Assembly (NCBI GenBank): GCA_947630005.1
Contig: CANRGB010000004.1
Span: 1-54,683 of the forward strand
DNA from: an uncultured Lachnospiraceae bacterium
GTDB taxonomy: Bacteria > Bacillota > Clostridia > Lachnospirales > Lachnospiraceae
DNA: 54,683 nucleotides
Direction: 5' to 3'
This document shows, one piece after another, positions 8,997 to 18,235 of this stretch. The notes beneath the pieces were generated by a model. It ran no database searches. It saw only the letters and a program-made list of their open reading frames with translations, and was not told the origin of the DNA. The position numbers were made by a program, and so were the translations under genes. Numbering within the stretch: the first letter of the stretch is position 1; every line of letters begins with the position of its first letter.

Positions 8997-11276
8997 ATGA
9001 GATACAGAGTGATAACCCTGGTACTTGGGCTCTCCCTGGCTGCCATATCTGTTTCGGGATGCAGCGGGAAACTGAATTCGGGAAGACCGGAAACAGAAGC
9101 GCGGGTACAGACAGAACCTCAGTCAATTGAAGTCCTCGATATGGAAGTGGTTTCGGAGACGGAGAAGACAGCGCAGGCTGCTTTGGCAAAAGACGGCTCA
9201 GCGCCCGCCGATGAGCAGGAAACGGCTCCGGATGAGACGGCGGCCCGGGAGCAGCCGGAGGAGAATCTGCCTGTAGGAAGAATCTGGCAGGGTATCACTG
9301 CTTTGCATGAGGAGAAAGAAAACGCGGGAGAACAGACGAACCCGCCTGAGACGGAAGAAAAAACGGCGATTCCCGGATCGGATGAGGAAGAAGTGCTTAT
9401 CCTTGAGGAAGATATAACAGGCCAGGCGGAAGAGCCGGCGGAGGCAGGATCCGAAACGGCGGAGGAACCCGGCAGCGGAATTTCAGAGTCTGCAGGCGAA
9501 ATAAAAACAGCGGAGGCACAGAACGGATTTTCAGAAAATCCGGATGAACCGGAGACCGCGGAGGATGCCATCATCGAAGTTATAAATGAAGACGGCACGG
9601 TGACAGGATTTGAGGAGGAGTCTGAGAGCGAACCGGAATTCGAAAGCAAATCGGAATCTGGAACCATGGAGGAATCCGGGGAAGAACCTGAGTCCGAGGA
9701 TGAATCAGAGTCTGAGAGTGAATCAGAAACCGAAATCATGGAGGAATCCGGGGAAGAACCAGGGTCCGAGGATGAATCAGAGTCTGAGAGTGAATCAGAA
9801 ACCGAAATCATGGAAGAATTCGGGGAAGAACCGGAATCCGAGGATGAATCAGAGTCTGAGAGTGAATCAGAAACCGAAATCATGGAAGAATCCGGGGAAG
9901 AACCGGAATCCGAGAATGAATCAGAGTCTGAGAGTGAATCAGAAACCGAGACGATGGAAGAGTCCGGGGAAGAACCGGAGTCCGGGAGCGAATCAGAACC
10001 TGAAAGCGAAGAGAAATCTGAAGCTGTAGAGGAATCTGAGGAAGAACCGGAGTCCGAGGACGAATCAGAATCAGAAACCGAAACCATAGAGGGGTCCGGG
10101 GAAGAACCGGAATCTGGGGATGAATCAGACGAAGAAGAACCGGAATCCGGGAACGAATCGGAATCTGAAAGCGAACCAGAATCTGAGGATGAATCAGAAT
10201 CTGAAGAAGAATCAGAGTCTGAGAGTGAATCAGAATCCGAAGAAGAGCCGGAATCCGAAAGCGAATCGCAGGAGCCGGGTTTTCAGCTTGGGACGTCCAT
10301 CGACCGCGTGAATGTGCGGTCGGATGCTTCGACGGAATCGGAGTCAAAAGCGCTGCTTCGGCCCGGCAGCAAGATTATTATCCTTGAAAACAGAGAGGAC
10401 GGCTGGTCCATGGTCAAGTATGAGTCGGATCAGGGAATTGACGCGGGATATGTCAAGACGGAATATCTGCTTTCGGCGGATCATCTCCGGATCGCAGCCG
10501 CGAATGTCAACGTCCGCAGCGGACCGGACAGCGATTCAGAAGATAATAAGATCGGGAAATTCGAGGGCGGAGAGGAAATTCCGGTGCTTGACGAGGAAAA
10601 CGGATGGTCCCAGATCGCTTTTGAAAGAGACGGGGCCGTGGAAACCGCTTATGTGAAGTCGGAATTTCTCGCCGAATATAACTATCTGGATTCGGACAGC
10701 GCGATCATCTCGGAATATAAGAACATGCTGGAAGGGGAAGGCCTGGATGCGGAGGAACTGATAAAGGAATCCGTCGGAGAAACAGAGGCGCATCAGGAAA
10801 CGGAAGCTTCCGTGACGGACAACGGACTTCCCGCCTGGCCCAAAGACCCGGTCGCGGCGCAGTTTGCGCTTGCGCGGTGGCTGGTTCCGGATCTTAGGAC
10901 CGTCGGGGTCATCTACACGAGAGGAAACCAGGAGACGAGGGATCTGGTCAAGGTTTATAAGGATACGGCTCAGGACTATGATATGGAGCTTGTGGAAGCG
11001 GCGGTTACGGAACTGGAGGACATTGATTTTGCCGCGGCTGAGCTGGTCGGAAACGTATACGGAATTCTGCTCATCGATGATGAAACGGTCAACTCCGCGG
11101 TGAATGTCGTCACGGCGTACGCGGATGAAGTGGGGATCCCGGTGATCGGATTCAACGAAGAGCAGGTCAAAAACGGATGCGCGGCGGCTGTTGACAACGG
11201 AACGGTTTATTTCAGCCGCGGGGAGCTTGACAAGCTCGGGATTTCTCTGGATGTCGAACCAAGCGCTGTTGAGTAG
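8997..11276 (+). CDS. Lipoprotein: Ser/Glu-rich repeat stalk + two bacterial SH3-like domains + C-terminal ABC_sub_bind-like domain
   Basis: Lipobox LAAISVSGC after ATG 8997; SH3 cores [13 protein letters not shown]...GWSMVKY and [12 protein letters not shown]...GWSQIAF; C-terminal [16 protein letters not shown]...[14 protein letters not shown]...[20 protein letters not shown]. Confidence 0.8.
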   Translation: MRYRVITLVLGLSLAAISVSGCSGKLNSGRPETEARVQTEPQSIEVLDMEVVSETEKTAQAALAKDGSAPADEQETAPDETAAREQPEENLPVGRIWQGITALHEEKENAGEQTNPPETEEKTAIPGSDEEEVLILEEDITGQAEEPAEAGSETAEEPGSGISESAGEIKTAEAQNGFSENPDEPETAEDAIIEVINEDGTVTGFEEESESEPEFESKSESGTMEESGEEPESEDESESESESETEIMEESGEEPGSEDESESESESETEIMEEFGEEPESEDESESESESETEIMEESGEEPESENESESESESETETMEESGEEPESGSESEPESEEKSEAVEESEEEPESEDESESETETIEGSGEEPESGDESDEEEPESGNESESESEPESEDESESEEESESESESESEEEPESESESQEPGFQLGTSIDRVNVRSDASTESESKALLRPGSKIIILENREDGWSMVKYESDQGIDAGYVKTEYLLSADHLRIAAANVNVRSGPDSDSEDNKIGKFEGGEEIPVLDEENGWSQIAFERDGAVETAYVKSEFLAEYNYLDSDSAIISEYKNMLEGEGLDAEELIKESVGETEAHQETEASVTDNGLPAWPKDPVAAQFALARWLVPDLRTVGVIYTRGNQETRDLVKVYKDTAQDYDMELVEAAVTELEDIDFAAAELVGNVYGILLIDDETVNSAVNVVTAYADEVGIPVIGFNEEQVKNGCAAAVDNGTVYFSRGELDKLGISLDVEPSAVE
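9696..9983 (+). repeat. About four tandem 72-nt (24 aa) repeats encoding [24 protein letters not shown]
   Basis: 'gag(g/a)atgaatcagag' unit starts at 9696, 9768, 9840 and 9912, an exact 72-nt period; diverged E/S repeats continue to about 10270. Confidence 0.9.
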
Positions 11277-11361
11277 CGCATGCGTCCGCCAAAGATTTCC
11301 GTCTCATAAGGATCCGTTTTTATGAGATAAAAATGATAACAGAATAAGGAGTGGAGAATAC

Positions 11362-12693
11362 ATGCCGGAAAAAGAGAATACAGGCAGGGAAAGCGCGCGG
11401 AAGCTTCTGGATTTTATACAGAAAAGCCCGGACAGTTTTCATGCCGCGGAAAACGCCGCGGAGATGCTGAGGAAACACGGGTTTGCGCGCCTGCGGGAAG
11501 ACAGACCGTGGGAGATTTCGCCGGGCGGCGATTACTATGTCATGCGCAACGGTTCTTCTCTGATCGCTTTCTCGATACCGGAACAGTCTTTTTCAGGTTT
11601 TCAGATTATCTGCAGTCATACGGATTCGCCGTCTTTTAAGATCAAGGCGGTCCCGGAGCTGCAGGGGAACGGGTACATCCGGCTCAATGTGGAAAAATAC
11701 GGCGGGGCGATCCTGGCTCCCTGGTTCGACCGTCCTCTTTCGGCGGCGGGCAGGCTGCTTGTGCGGACGCCGAACGGAGTAAATTCCGTGCTCGTAAATA
11801 TCGACCGGGATCTGCTGATCATCCCCAGTCTCGCGATTCATCTGAACCGGGAGGCGAACGACGGCTATAAGTACCGTATACAGAAGGATCTCTGTCCGCT
11901 TTACGCGGAGGCCGCGCAGGGGCGTACGTTTCTTTCGCTGGCCGCCGGGGAGGCCGGCGTCAGGGAGGAGGATCTGCTGGGAGCCGACCTCTGTCTTTAC
12001 AACCGGCAGAAGGGAACTTTTCTGGGAGCAGAAGGGGAATTTATCGCAAGTCCGAGGCTGGATGATCTTCAGTGTCTTTTCTCGTCGCTTCAGGGCTTTC
12101 TGCGCGCTGAAAATTCCAGAAGCATCAGGATGTTCTGCGCGTTTGACAACGAGGAAGTCGGAAGCAGGAGCCGCCAGGGGGCTGCCTCGACGTTTCTTCC
12201 CTATACGCTTGAGAGGATTGTCCGCGGGATAGGCGGCGGAAGAGAAAAGCTGATGACCGCCCTTGCCTCCAGTTTTATAATATCTGCGGACAACGCGCAC
12301 GCGGTCCATCCCGCCTACCCGGAAAAGTCGGATGCGGAAAACAGGCCGCGCATGAACGGAGGGATCGTCATCAAATATAACGCGGGGCAGAAGTATACGA
12401 CGGACGCGAGAAGCGCCGCTGTGGTCAAGCTGCTCTGCGAGCGGGCAGAGGTGCCGTGGCAGACCTATGTCAATCATTCGGATGTCGCGGGAGGCTCAAC
12501 GCTTGGAAACATACTGAACGCGCAGGTATCCCCGTACACGGTGGATATCGGCCTGGCACAGCTCGCGATGCATTCGCCGTGCGAAACCGCGGGGGCAAGG
12601 GACGGCCGGTATCTGGAGCTGATGGCGGAAGAATTTTACAGCTCGTACCTTCTGGCGGATGAGAATGAAAATCTGACGCTTGTCAGGGCGTGA
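11362..12693 (+). CDS. M18 family aminopeptidase
   Basis: ICSHTDSPSFKIK, FCAFDNEEVGSRSRQGAAS, ISADNAHAVHPAYPEK. Confidence 0.9.
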   Translation: MPEKENTGRESARKLLDFIQKSPDSFHAAENAAEMLRKHGFARLREDRPWEISPGGDYYVMRNGSSLIAFSIPEQSFSGFQIICSHTDSPSFKIKAVPELQGNGYIRLNVEKYGGAILAPWFDRPLSAAGRLLVRTPNGVNSVLVNIDRDLLIIPSLAIHLNREANDGYKYRIQKDLCPLYAEAAQGRTFLSLAAGEAGVREEDLLGADLCLYNRQKGTFLGAEGEFIASPRLDDLQCLFSSLQGFLRAENSRSIRMFCAFDNEEVGSRSRQGAASTFLPYTLERIVRGIGGGREKLMTALASSFIISADNAHAVHPAYPEKSDAENRPRMNGGIVIKYNAGQKYTTDARSAAVVKLLCERAEVPWQTYVNHSDVAGGSTLGNILNAQVSPYTVDIGLAQLAMHSPCETAGARDGRYLELMAEEFYSSYLLADENENLTLVRA

Positions 12694-12712
12694 AAATGAA
12701 CCATAAAAAATA

Positions 12713-12741
12713 TTGACAGGATTTTTGCGCGGTGCTATAAT
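12713..12741 (+). promoter_or_regulatory. Consensus sigma-A promoter for metQ (TTGACA-N17-TATAAT)
   Basis: -35 12713-12718, -10 12736-12741, both exact consensus. Confidence 0.85.
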
Positions 12742-12742
12742 G

Positions 12743-12759
12743 CCTATAATTTTGATAGG
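12743..12759. promoter_or_regulatory. Palindromic operator-like site CCTAT-N7-ATAGG overlapping the predicted TSS of metQ
   Basis: cctat aattttg atagg directly after the -10; resembles Rrf2-type operator architecture (inference). Confidence 0.5.
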
Positions 12760-12823
12760 ATATCAGAATTAAGAAACAGATGAGAAACAGACTTGGAACA
12801 GATGAGAAGAGGAGGAACGATCA

Positions 12824-13702
12824 ATGAAAAAGTTTTTTGTTTCATTTCTGACATTGTCACTTGCGGCCCTGACGGCCGCGGCCCCTCTGGCGGTCAGCGC
12901 CGATGAGGATAAGGTGATCACAGTTGCAGCATCCCCGACGCCGCACGCGGAAATTCTGGAGCAGGCAAAACCGCTGCTTGCGGAGCAGGGATGGGATCTT
13001 GAGGTTACGGAGTTCGAGGACTATGTCCAGCCGAACCTTGTCGTGGAGAGCGGCGATTTCGACGCGAATTATTTCCAGCACATTCCGTATCTTGAGGATT
13101 TCAACGCGAATAACGGCACGCATCTTGTAAACGCGGGCGGTATCCACTATGAGCCGTTCGGCATTTATCCGGGTACGAAGGCTTCCCTTGACGAACTGGA
13201 AAAAGGAGACGTCATCGCGGTGCCGAACGATACGACGAACGAGGCGAGAGCGCTTTTGCTGCTTGAGGCGAACGGCATCATCACTCTGAAGGAGGATGCG
13301 GGCCTTGCGGCTACGGTCCAGGATATCGAGGAGAATCCGCAGGAGATTGAGATCCAGGAGCTTGAGGCAGCGCAGGTATCCCGCGTGAAAGATGAGGTCG
13401 CCTTTGTCGTCCTGAACGGAAATTATGCGCTGGAGGCAGGCTTCTCTGTGGCCAATGATTCGATCGCGTATGAATCGTCTGATTCCGAGGCCGCCAGAAC
13501 GTATGTGAACGTGATTGCGGTGAAAGAGGGAAATGAGAACAGCGAGAAGATCCAGGCTCTGATCCAGGTTCTGACCTCTGATGAGATCAGATCCTACATC
13601 GAGGAAACCTATGACGGCGCCGTGATTCCTTTTGAGGAATCCGAAGACGCGGCCGAAGCCCCGGCGGAAACCGAAGCAGGGACCGAGGCGGAGACGGAAT
13701 AA
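12824..13702 (+). CDS. metQ: MetQ/NlpA-family methionine ABC transporter substrate-binding protein, no lipobox
   Basis: VAASPTPHAEILEQAKPLL, DANYFQHIPYL, GIYPGTKASLDEL, NDTTNEARALLLLEANGII; adjacent to metN/metI. Confidence 0.9.
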   Translation: MKKFFVSFLTLSLAALTAAAPLAVSADEDKVITVAASPTPHAEILEQAKPLLAEQGWDLEVTEFEDYVQPNLVVESGDFDANYFQHIPYLEDFNANNGTHLVNAGGIHYEPFGIYPGTKASLDELEKGDVIAVPNDTTNEARALLLLEANGIITLKEDAGLAATVQDIEENPQEIEIQELEAAQVSRVKDEVAFVVLNGNYALEAGFSVANDSIAYESSDSEAARTYVNVIAVKEGNENSEKIQALIQVLTSDEIRSYIEETYDGAVIPFEESEDAAEAPAETEAGTEAETE

Positions 13703-13764
13703 GCCGTCCACAGCCCGCCGGGATATCAGGTATCAAGATACGCAGCGATTATAGATTGTCGGAG

Positions 13765-13797
13765 ACAGCCGCCGGTATGACGCATATCGGCGGCTGT
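13765..13797 (+). other. 10-bp perfect hairpin between metQ and metN
   Basis: ACAGCCGCCG (13765-13774), 13-nt loop, CGGCGGCTGT (13788-13797). Confidence 0.75.
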
Positions 13798-13814
13798 AAT
13801 AACAGGAGGGGGAC

Positions 13815-14822
13815 ATGGATCCGATCATTCAGGTTGAACATGTAAGTAAGATTTTCGGAGAGAAGGACCGCAGGGTGGACGCGGTCAGCGACGTCAGCTT
13901 TGAGGTAGAGAGAGGAGATATTTTCGGGATCATCGGTCTGTCGGGAGCAGGGAAGAGCACGCTGGTGCGCTGCCTGAATCTGCTTGAAAAGCCGACCTCG
14001 GGGCGGGTGCTGATCAACGGCACGGATCTGGCCGGGTTAAAGCCAAAGGATCTGCGGAAAGAGAGACAGAATATCGGCATGATCTTTCAGCATTTTAATC
14101 TGCTGATGCAGAGAAACGTGACGGATAACATCTGTTTCCCGATGGAGATCGCGGGGGTGAAAAAGCAGGAGGCGAAAAAACGCGCGGCCGAGCTTCTGAA
14201 GATCGTCGGCCTTGAGGAAAAAGCGAAGGCTTATCCCGCGCAGCTCTCAGGAGGACAGAAACAGCGCGTTGCGATCGCGCGGGTTCTTGCGAATAATCCC
14301 GCGATCCTTCTGTGCGACGAGGCGACGAGCGCGCTGGATCCGCAGACAACGAAATCGATCCTCGCGCTTCTGAAACAGATCAATGAGGAGTACGGGATCA
14401 CGATCGTGGTGATCACGCATGAGATGAGCGTCGTGCAGCAGATCTGCCGTCATGTGGCCGTCCTTGATCACGGGAAACTTGAAGAATCCGGTACGGTGGA
14501 GGAGCTGTTCCGCCGTCCGAAGACAGAGGCGGCGCGCCGTCTGATCATCAGCGGCACCGAGCAGATCAGCCGGATGCGCGGAAAGCGGACGATCCGGGTG
14601 ACTTTTTCGAATCACACCGCGTTCGAGCCGATCATCGGCAATATCACGCTGGAGTTCAGGACTCCGGTAAACATTCTGTATGCCGACACCAAGACAATCA
14701 ACGGAAACGCCGAGGGGGAGATGATCCTGCAGCTTCCCGAATCACAGGAGATCGCGGATAAGATGATCCGGTACATACAGGAAAAAAATCTTGGAGTGGA
14801 GGAGTTGAAGAATTATGTTTGA
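13815..14822 (+). CDS. metN: Methionine ABC transporter ATP-binding protein with C-terminal NIL domain
   Basis: Walker A GLSGAGKST, signature LSGGQKQR, Walker B ILLCDEATSALD. Confidence 0.95.
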   Translation: MDPIIQVEHVSKIFGEKDRRVDAVSDVSFEVERGDIFGIIGLSGAGKSTLVRCLNLLEKPTSGRVLINGTDLAGLKPKDLRKERQNIGMIFQHFNLLMQRNVTDNICFPMEIAGVKKQEAKKRAAELLKIVGLEEKAKAYPAQLSGGQKQRVAIARVLANNPAILLCDEATSALDPQTTKSILALLKQINEEYGITIVVITHEMSVVQQICRHVAVLDHGKLEESGTVEELFRRPKTEAARRLIISGTEQISRMRGKRTIRVTFSNHTAFEPIIGNITLEFRTPVNILYADTKTINGNAEGEMILQLPESQEIADKMIRYIQEKNLGVEELKNYV

Positions 14823-15477
14823 CAGAGAACTGATGCTCATGCTTCTGGAAGGAACAGGAGATACAATATATATGACGCTGCTGTCGACACTGTTCGGCTA
14901 CATACTGGGACTTCCGCTCGGGATCATCCTGACAGTGACGGACCGGGAGGGGATCCGGCCGAACGCCGTCGTTTACAAGGTGCTGGACTTTCTTGTCAAT
15001 CTGGCAAGAAGCATTCCGTTTCTGATCCTGCTGATCCTTGTTATTCCGATTACCCGCTTTATTGTCGGGAAAACTTACGGTTCAAGCGCGACCGTCGTTC
15101 CGCTTGTCATCGCGGCGGCTCCTTTTATCGCCCGTATGGTTGAGTCCTCCTTAAAGGAAGTGGATCACGGGGTCGTGGAAGCGGCCGTCAGCATGGGAGC
15201 GGGCACAATGACGATCATCTGGAAGGTGCTGCTCGCCGAGGCGAGAACCTCCCTTCTGGTCGGGGTGACGATCGCCCTTGGCACGATTCTCGGCTATTCC
15301 GCGATGGCAGGCGTCGTCGGAGGCGGAGGACTTGGAGACATTGCCATCCGCTACGGCTATTACCGGTATCAGACGGATATCATGCTGCTGACGCTCGTGG
15401 TGCTGGTGGCCCTGGTGCAGATTATGCAGGGGATCGGCACGATGCTCTCAAAGAAGCTGGACCGCAGACGGGCGTAA
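14815..15477 (+). CDS. metI: Methionine ABC transporter permease
   Basis: 220 aa, five predicted TM segments, ARSIPFLILLILVIPITR, AMAGVVGGGGLGDIAIRYGYYRYQ. Confidence 0.93.
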   Translation: MFDRELMLMLLEGTGDTIYMTLLSTLFGYILGLPLGIILTVTDREGIRPNAVVYKVLDFLVNLARSIPFLILLILVIPITRFIVGKTYGSSATVVPLVIAAAPFIARMVESSLKEVDHGVVEAAVSMGAGTMTIIWKVLLAEARTSLLVGVTIALGTILGYSAMAGVVGGGGLGDIAIRYGYYRYQTDIMLLTLVVLVALVQIMQGIGTMLSKKLDRRRA

Positions 15478-15572
15478 GGGCGCCGCTGTCCGTCTGGACC
15501 GCAAACGGGAGCAAGGGCAGGTTTTAGCCGGGAAACCCTGTCTTTTTCGGCTTTCGGCCGGCCGCGGGAAAG

Positions 15573-15601
15573 GTCTAATGCCGGAGGTTTCCTCATATAC
15601 T
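15573..15601 (+). promoter_or_regulatory. Sigma-E-like promoter upstream of yqfC (GTCTAAT-N14-CATATACT)
   Basis: -35-like 15573-15579, 14-nt spacer, CATATACT 15594-15601; same geometry as the site upstream of spoIVA. Confidence 0.45.
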
Positions 15602-15626
15602 GGATAATAAACCGATTGAGGCGTTT

Positions 15627-15902
15627 ATGAGAGAGAAGTATGCTCTGCTGGCAGGCGGTCTGACAAAAGCGCTTCAACTTCCCGACGATTTTTCCAGAGA
15701 AAGCGTCATGATCTCCATGCATGGCCAGGAACATGTCTGGATTGAGAATTTCAAGGGGATCTCCTCCTATACGGAGGAGGAGATCCGGCTTGTGACAAAA
15801 AGAAGAAGCGTCTGCATTTCCGGCAGACGCCTGAAGATCGTATCCTACGCGAAGGATGAGATCGAAATCACAGGCTGTATCCAGAAACTGGAATATCAAT
15901 AA
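15627..15902 (+). CDS. yqfC: Sporulation protein YqfC
   Basis: 91 aa, immediately upstream of a YqfD homologue and phoH (conserved order). Confidence 0.82.
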   Translation: MREKYALLAGGLTKALQLPDDFSRESVMISMHGQEHVWIENFKGISSYTEEEIRLVTKRRSVCISGRRLKIVSYAKDEIEITGCIQKLEYQ

Positions 15903-15930
15903 AGATCGGCGGAGGCAGGATGGGGGATAC

Positions 15931-17235
15931 ATGGAACGGAAACTGCTGAGATTTTTGCGGGGTTACGTCCGGATTCGGATCACGGGAAATTCCTATGACC
16001 GTTTTCTGAATCTCTGTGCCTTTCACGGAATCGTATTGTGGGATCTCTGCCCGGCAGGGGAATCCTACGAAGTCAGTCTGTCCAGGGAAGATTTCAGAAA
16101 GCTCCGGGCGATCACGAGAAAGAGCCATGTCAGAATCCGGATCACCAGGCGGTATGGTCTTCCTTTTTTTGTACACAGAAACAGAAAAAGGAAAGTTTAT
16201 CTGGCGGGAATCGCGGCCGCGGCCCTGTTTATGTTCTGGCTTTCCTCGCATATCTGGCTGATCACGATCGACGGAAACGTGTCGCAGACCGACGATGTGC
16301 TGTTTGAATATCTGAGCGGAATCGGGATTACGCATGGGATGCTGAAGAAAAATGTGGACTGCCGGGCGCTGGCAGCCGATATCCGGAATTATTTTACTGA
16401 TTTTACCTGGGCGGCCGCCCGCCTGGAAGGCACCAGGCTGGTTATTTCCGTAAAAGAAGGAATTTTAAGGGACGGGGCGGAGAGCAGAACAGGCATGGCA
16501 AAAGAGGAAGAAGATCAGAAGGAGCCGGGAAAAACGCCGGAAGATCCGGCGGGGGAGGAAAAGGACGGACCTGCCGATCTGGCGGCCTCGGAAGACGGGA
16601 TTGTCGAATCAATTTATGTGCGGCAGGGACTGCCGCGGGTGGAAGCCGGAGCGCAGGTAAAATCCGGCGATATCCTGGTAAGCGGCGCGCTGCCGGTCTA
16701 TGACGATTCGGGTTCCGTAAGGACTTATCAGTATGTCTCGCCTGACGCGGATATTGTGATCCGCAGCGCGATGGAATACCGCGACAGGATACCGCTGCGC
16801 GTGCGCCGGAAAGAATACACCGGGGAAACGAAGAAAAGCATTCTTCTGCGCATCGGAGACGTTCCGTTTGGCATAGGAAGCGCCGGCGGCACTTTTGAAA
16901 AATTTGACGTCGAAAGAGAGATCCGGCAGGCAAAATTATTTGAAAATTTTTACCTTCCGCTGTATGCGGAGCTTTTGACCGTGAAAGAATACCAGTATAA
17001 GGATGAAATCCTGACAAAAGAACAGGCCCGAAGCCGGGCCAATGAAAATTTTCGACAATTCTTAATAAATTTACGGCAAAAAGGGGTTCAATTATTTGAA
17101 AATGATGTTAAAATAGAATGGCATGAGAATTTCTGTCTGGTATCCGGCACGCTTGCAGTCGGAAAAGAAGCAGTCAGAAGAGTTACTATACGCAGGGAAC
17201 CACAGGAGGAATTACACACGGATGAATATGGTTGA
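15931..17235 (+). CDS. yqfD: Sporulation protein YqfD
   Basis: MERKLLRFLRGYVRIRITG..., single N-terminal TM; YqfC-YqfD-PhoH-YbeY order. Confidence 0.85.
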   Translation: MERKLLRFLRGYVRIRITGNSYDRFLNLCAFHGIVLWDLCPAGESYEVSLSREDFRKLRAITRKSHVRIRITRRYGLPFFVHRNRKRKVYLAGIAAAALFMFWLSSHIWLITIDGNVSQTDDVLFEYLSGIGITHGMLKKNVDCRALAADIRNYFTDFTWAAARLEGTRLVISVKEGILRDGAESRTGMAKEEEDQKEPGKTPEDPAGEEKDGPADLAASEDGIVESIYVRQGLPRVEAGAQVKSGDILVSGALPVYDDSGSVRTYQYVSPDADIVIRSAMEYRDRIPLRVRRKEYTGETKKSILLRIGDVPFGIGSAGGTFEKFDVEREIRQAKLFENFYLPLYAELLTVKEYQYKDEILTKEQARSRANENFRQFLINLRQKGVQLFENDVKIEWHENFCLVSGTLAVGKEAVRRVTIRREPQEELHTDEYG

Positions 17236-18235
17236 GATATCAATCGAGATTCCGGCAGAGCATGAGCGGAATGTATTTGGACAGTTTGACCAGTTTATAA
17301 AGAAAATTGAGAGGACGCTGCTGGTGACGGTGCTCAACAGGGACGGAACGGTGAAAATACTTGGGAGTCCGTCAAACGCGGAGCAGGCAAGGCGCGTGCT
17401 GCAGAGCCTCTGTGAGCTCTCAAAAAGGGGAAATGTGATCACAGAACAAAACGTCGATTATACGCTGTCGCTTGCCATGGATCAGAAGGAGTCCGCGATC
17501 GTGGAGATCGACAGCGACTGTATCTGCCATACGATCAGCGGCAGGCCGGTCAAGCCGAAGACCCTGGGACAGAAGGAATACGTGGACGCGATCCGCAAAA
17601 ATATGATTGTTTTCGGGACAGGACCGGCGGGAACCGGCAAGACGTATCTCGCGATGGCGATGGCCGTCACCGCGTTCAAGAACGAGGAAGTGAGCCGGAT
17701 CATACTGACAAGGCCGGCGATTGAGGCCGGCGAAAAGCTTGGTTTTCTCCCGGGCGATCTTCAGAGCAAGGTGGATCCGTATCTGCGGCCGCTCTACGAC
17801 GCGCTGTATCAGATCCTGGGGCCGGACAGTTTTCTGAAAAACATGGAGAAAGGCCTGATTGAAGTCGCGCCGCTCGCGTACATGCGCGGACGGACGCTTG
17901 ACAATGCGTTTATCATTCTCGACGAGGCGCAGAATACTTCCCCGGCCCAGATGAAAATGTTTCTGACAAGGATCGGGTTCGGATCCAAGGTTGTCGTGAC
18001 CGGAGATCTGACGCAGAAAGATCTTCCGAAAGATATGCCGTCGGGGCTTGACGTGGCGATCCGCGTGCTGAATAAGGTGGAGGATATCCGTTTCTGTACG
18101 CTGACGAGCAAGGACGTCGTCCGGCATCCGCTGGTGCAGAAGATCGTAAACGCGTACGAGGAGTACGAAAGACGCAGAGACAACCCGCATACGAAAAATG
18201 CCCCCGGCAAACGCAGAAAGAGCGGAGGTGCCTGA
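17222..18235 (+). CDS. phoH: PhoH family protein
   Basis: TGPAGTGKTYLAMAMAV, ILTRPAIEAGEKLGFLPGDL, IILDEAQNTSPAQMKMFLTRIGFGSKVVVTGD; SD aggagg before ATG 17222. Confidence 0.93.
   Translation: MNMVEISIEIPAEHERNVFGQFDQFIKKIERTLLVTVLNRDGTVKILGSPSNAEQARRVLQSLCELSKRGNVITEQNVDYTLSLAMDQKESAIVEIDSDCICHTISGRPVKPKTLGQKEYVDAIRKNMIVFGTGPAGTGKTYLAMAMAVTAFKNEEVSRIILTRPAIEAGEKLGFLPGDLQSKVDPYLRPLYDALYQILGPDSFLKNMEKGLIEVAPLAYMRGRTLDNAFIILDEAQNTSPAQMKMFLTRIGFGSKVVVTGDLTQKDLPKDMPSGLDVAIRVLNKVEDIRFCTLTSKDVVRHPLVQKIVNAYEEYERRRDNPHTKNAPGKRRKSGGA

Noticed and set aside
9119-10087. Minus-strand 322-aa ORF reading as [12 protein letters not shown] (looks like an SD-repeat adhesin)
   Set aside because: Antisense shadow of the Ser/Glu repeat (GAATCAGAG... 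read backwards gives Ser/Asp); no signal peptide, SD or domain, while the + frame has lipobox and SH3 domains.
12760-12823. SAM riboswitch / T-box upstream of metQ
   Set aside because: Leader too short and lacks the conserved S-box or T-box elements.
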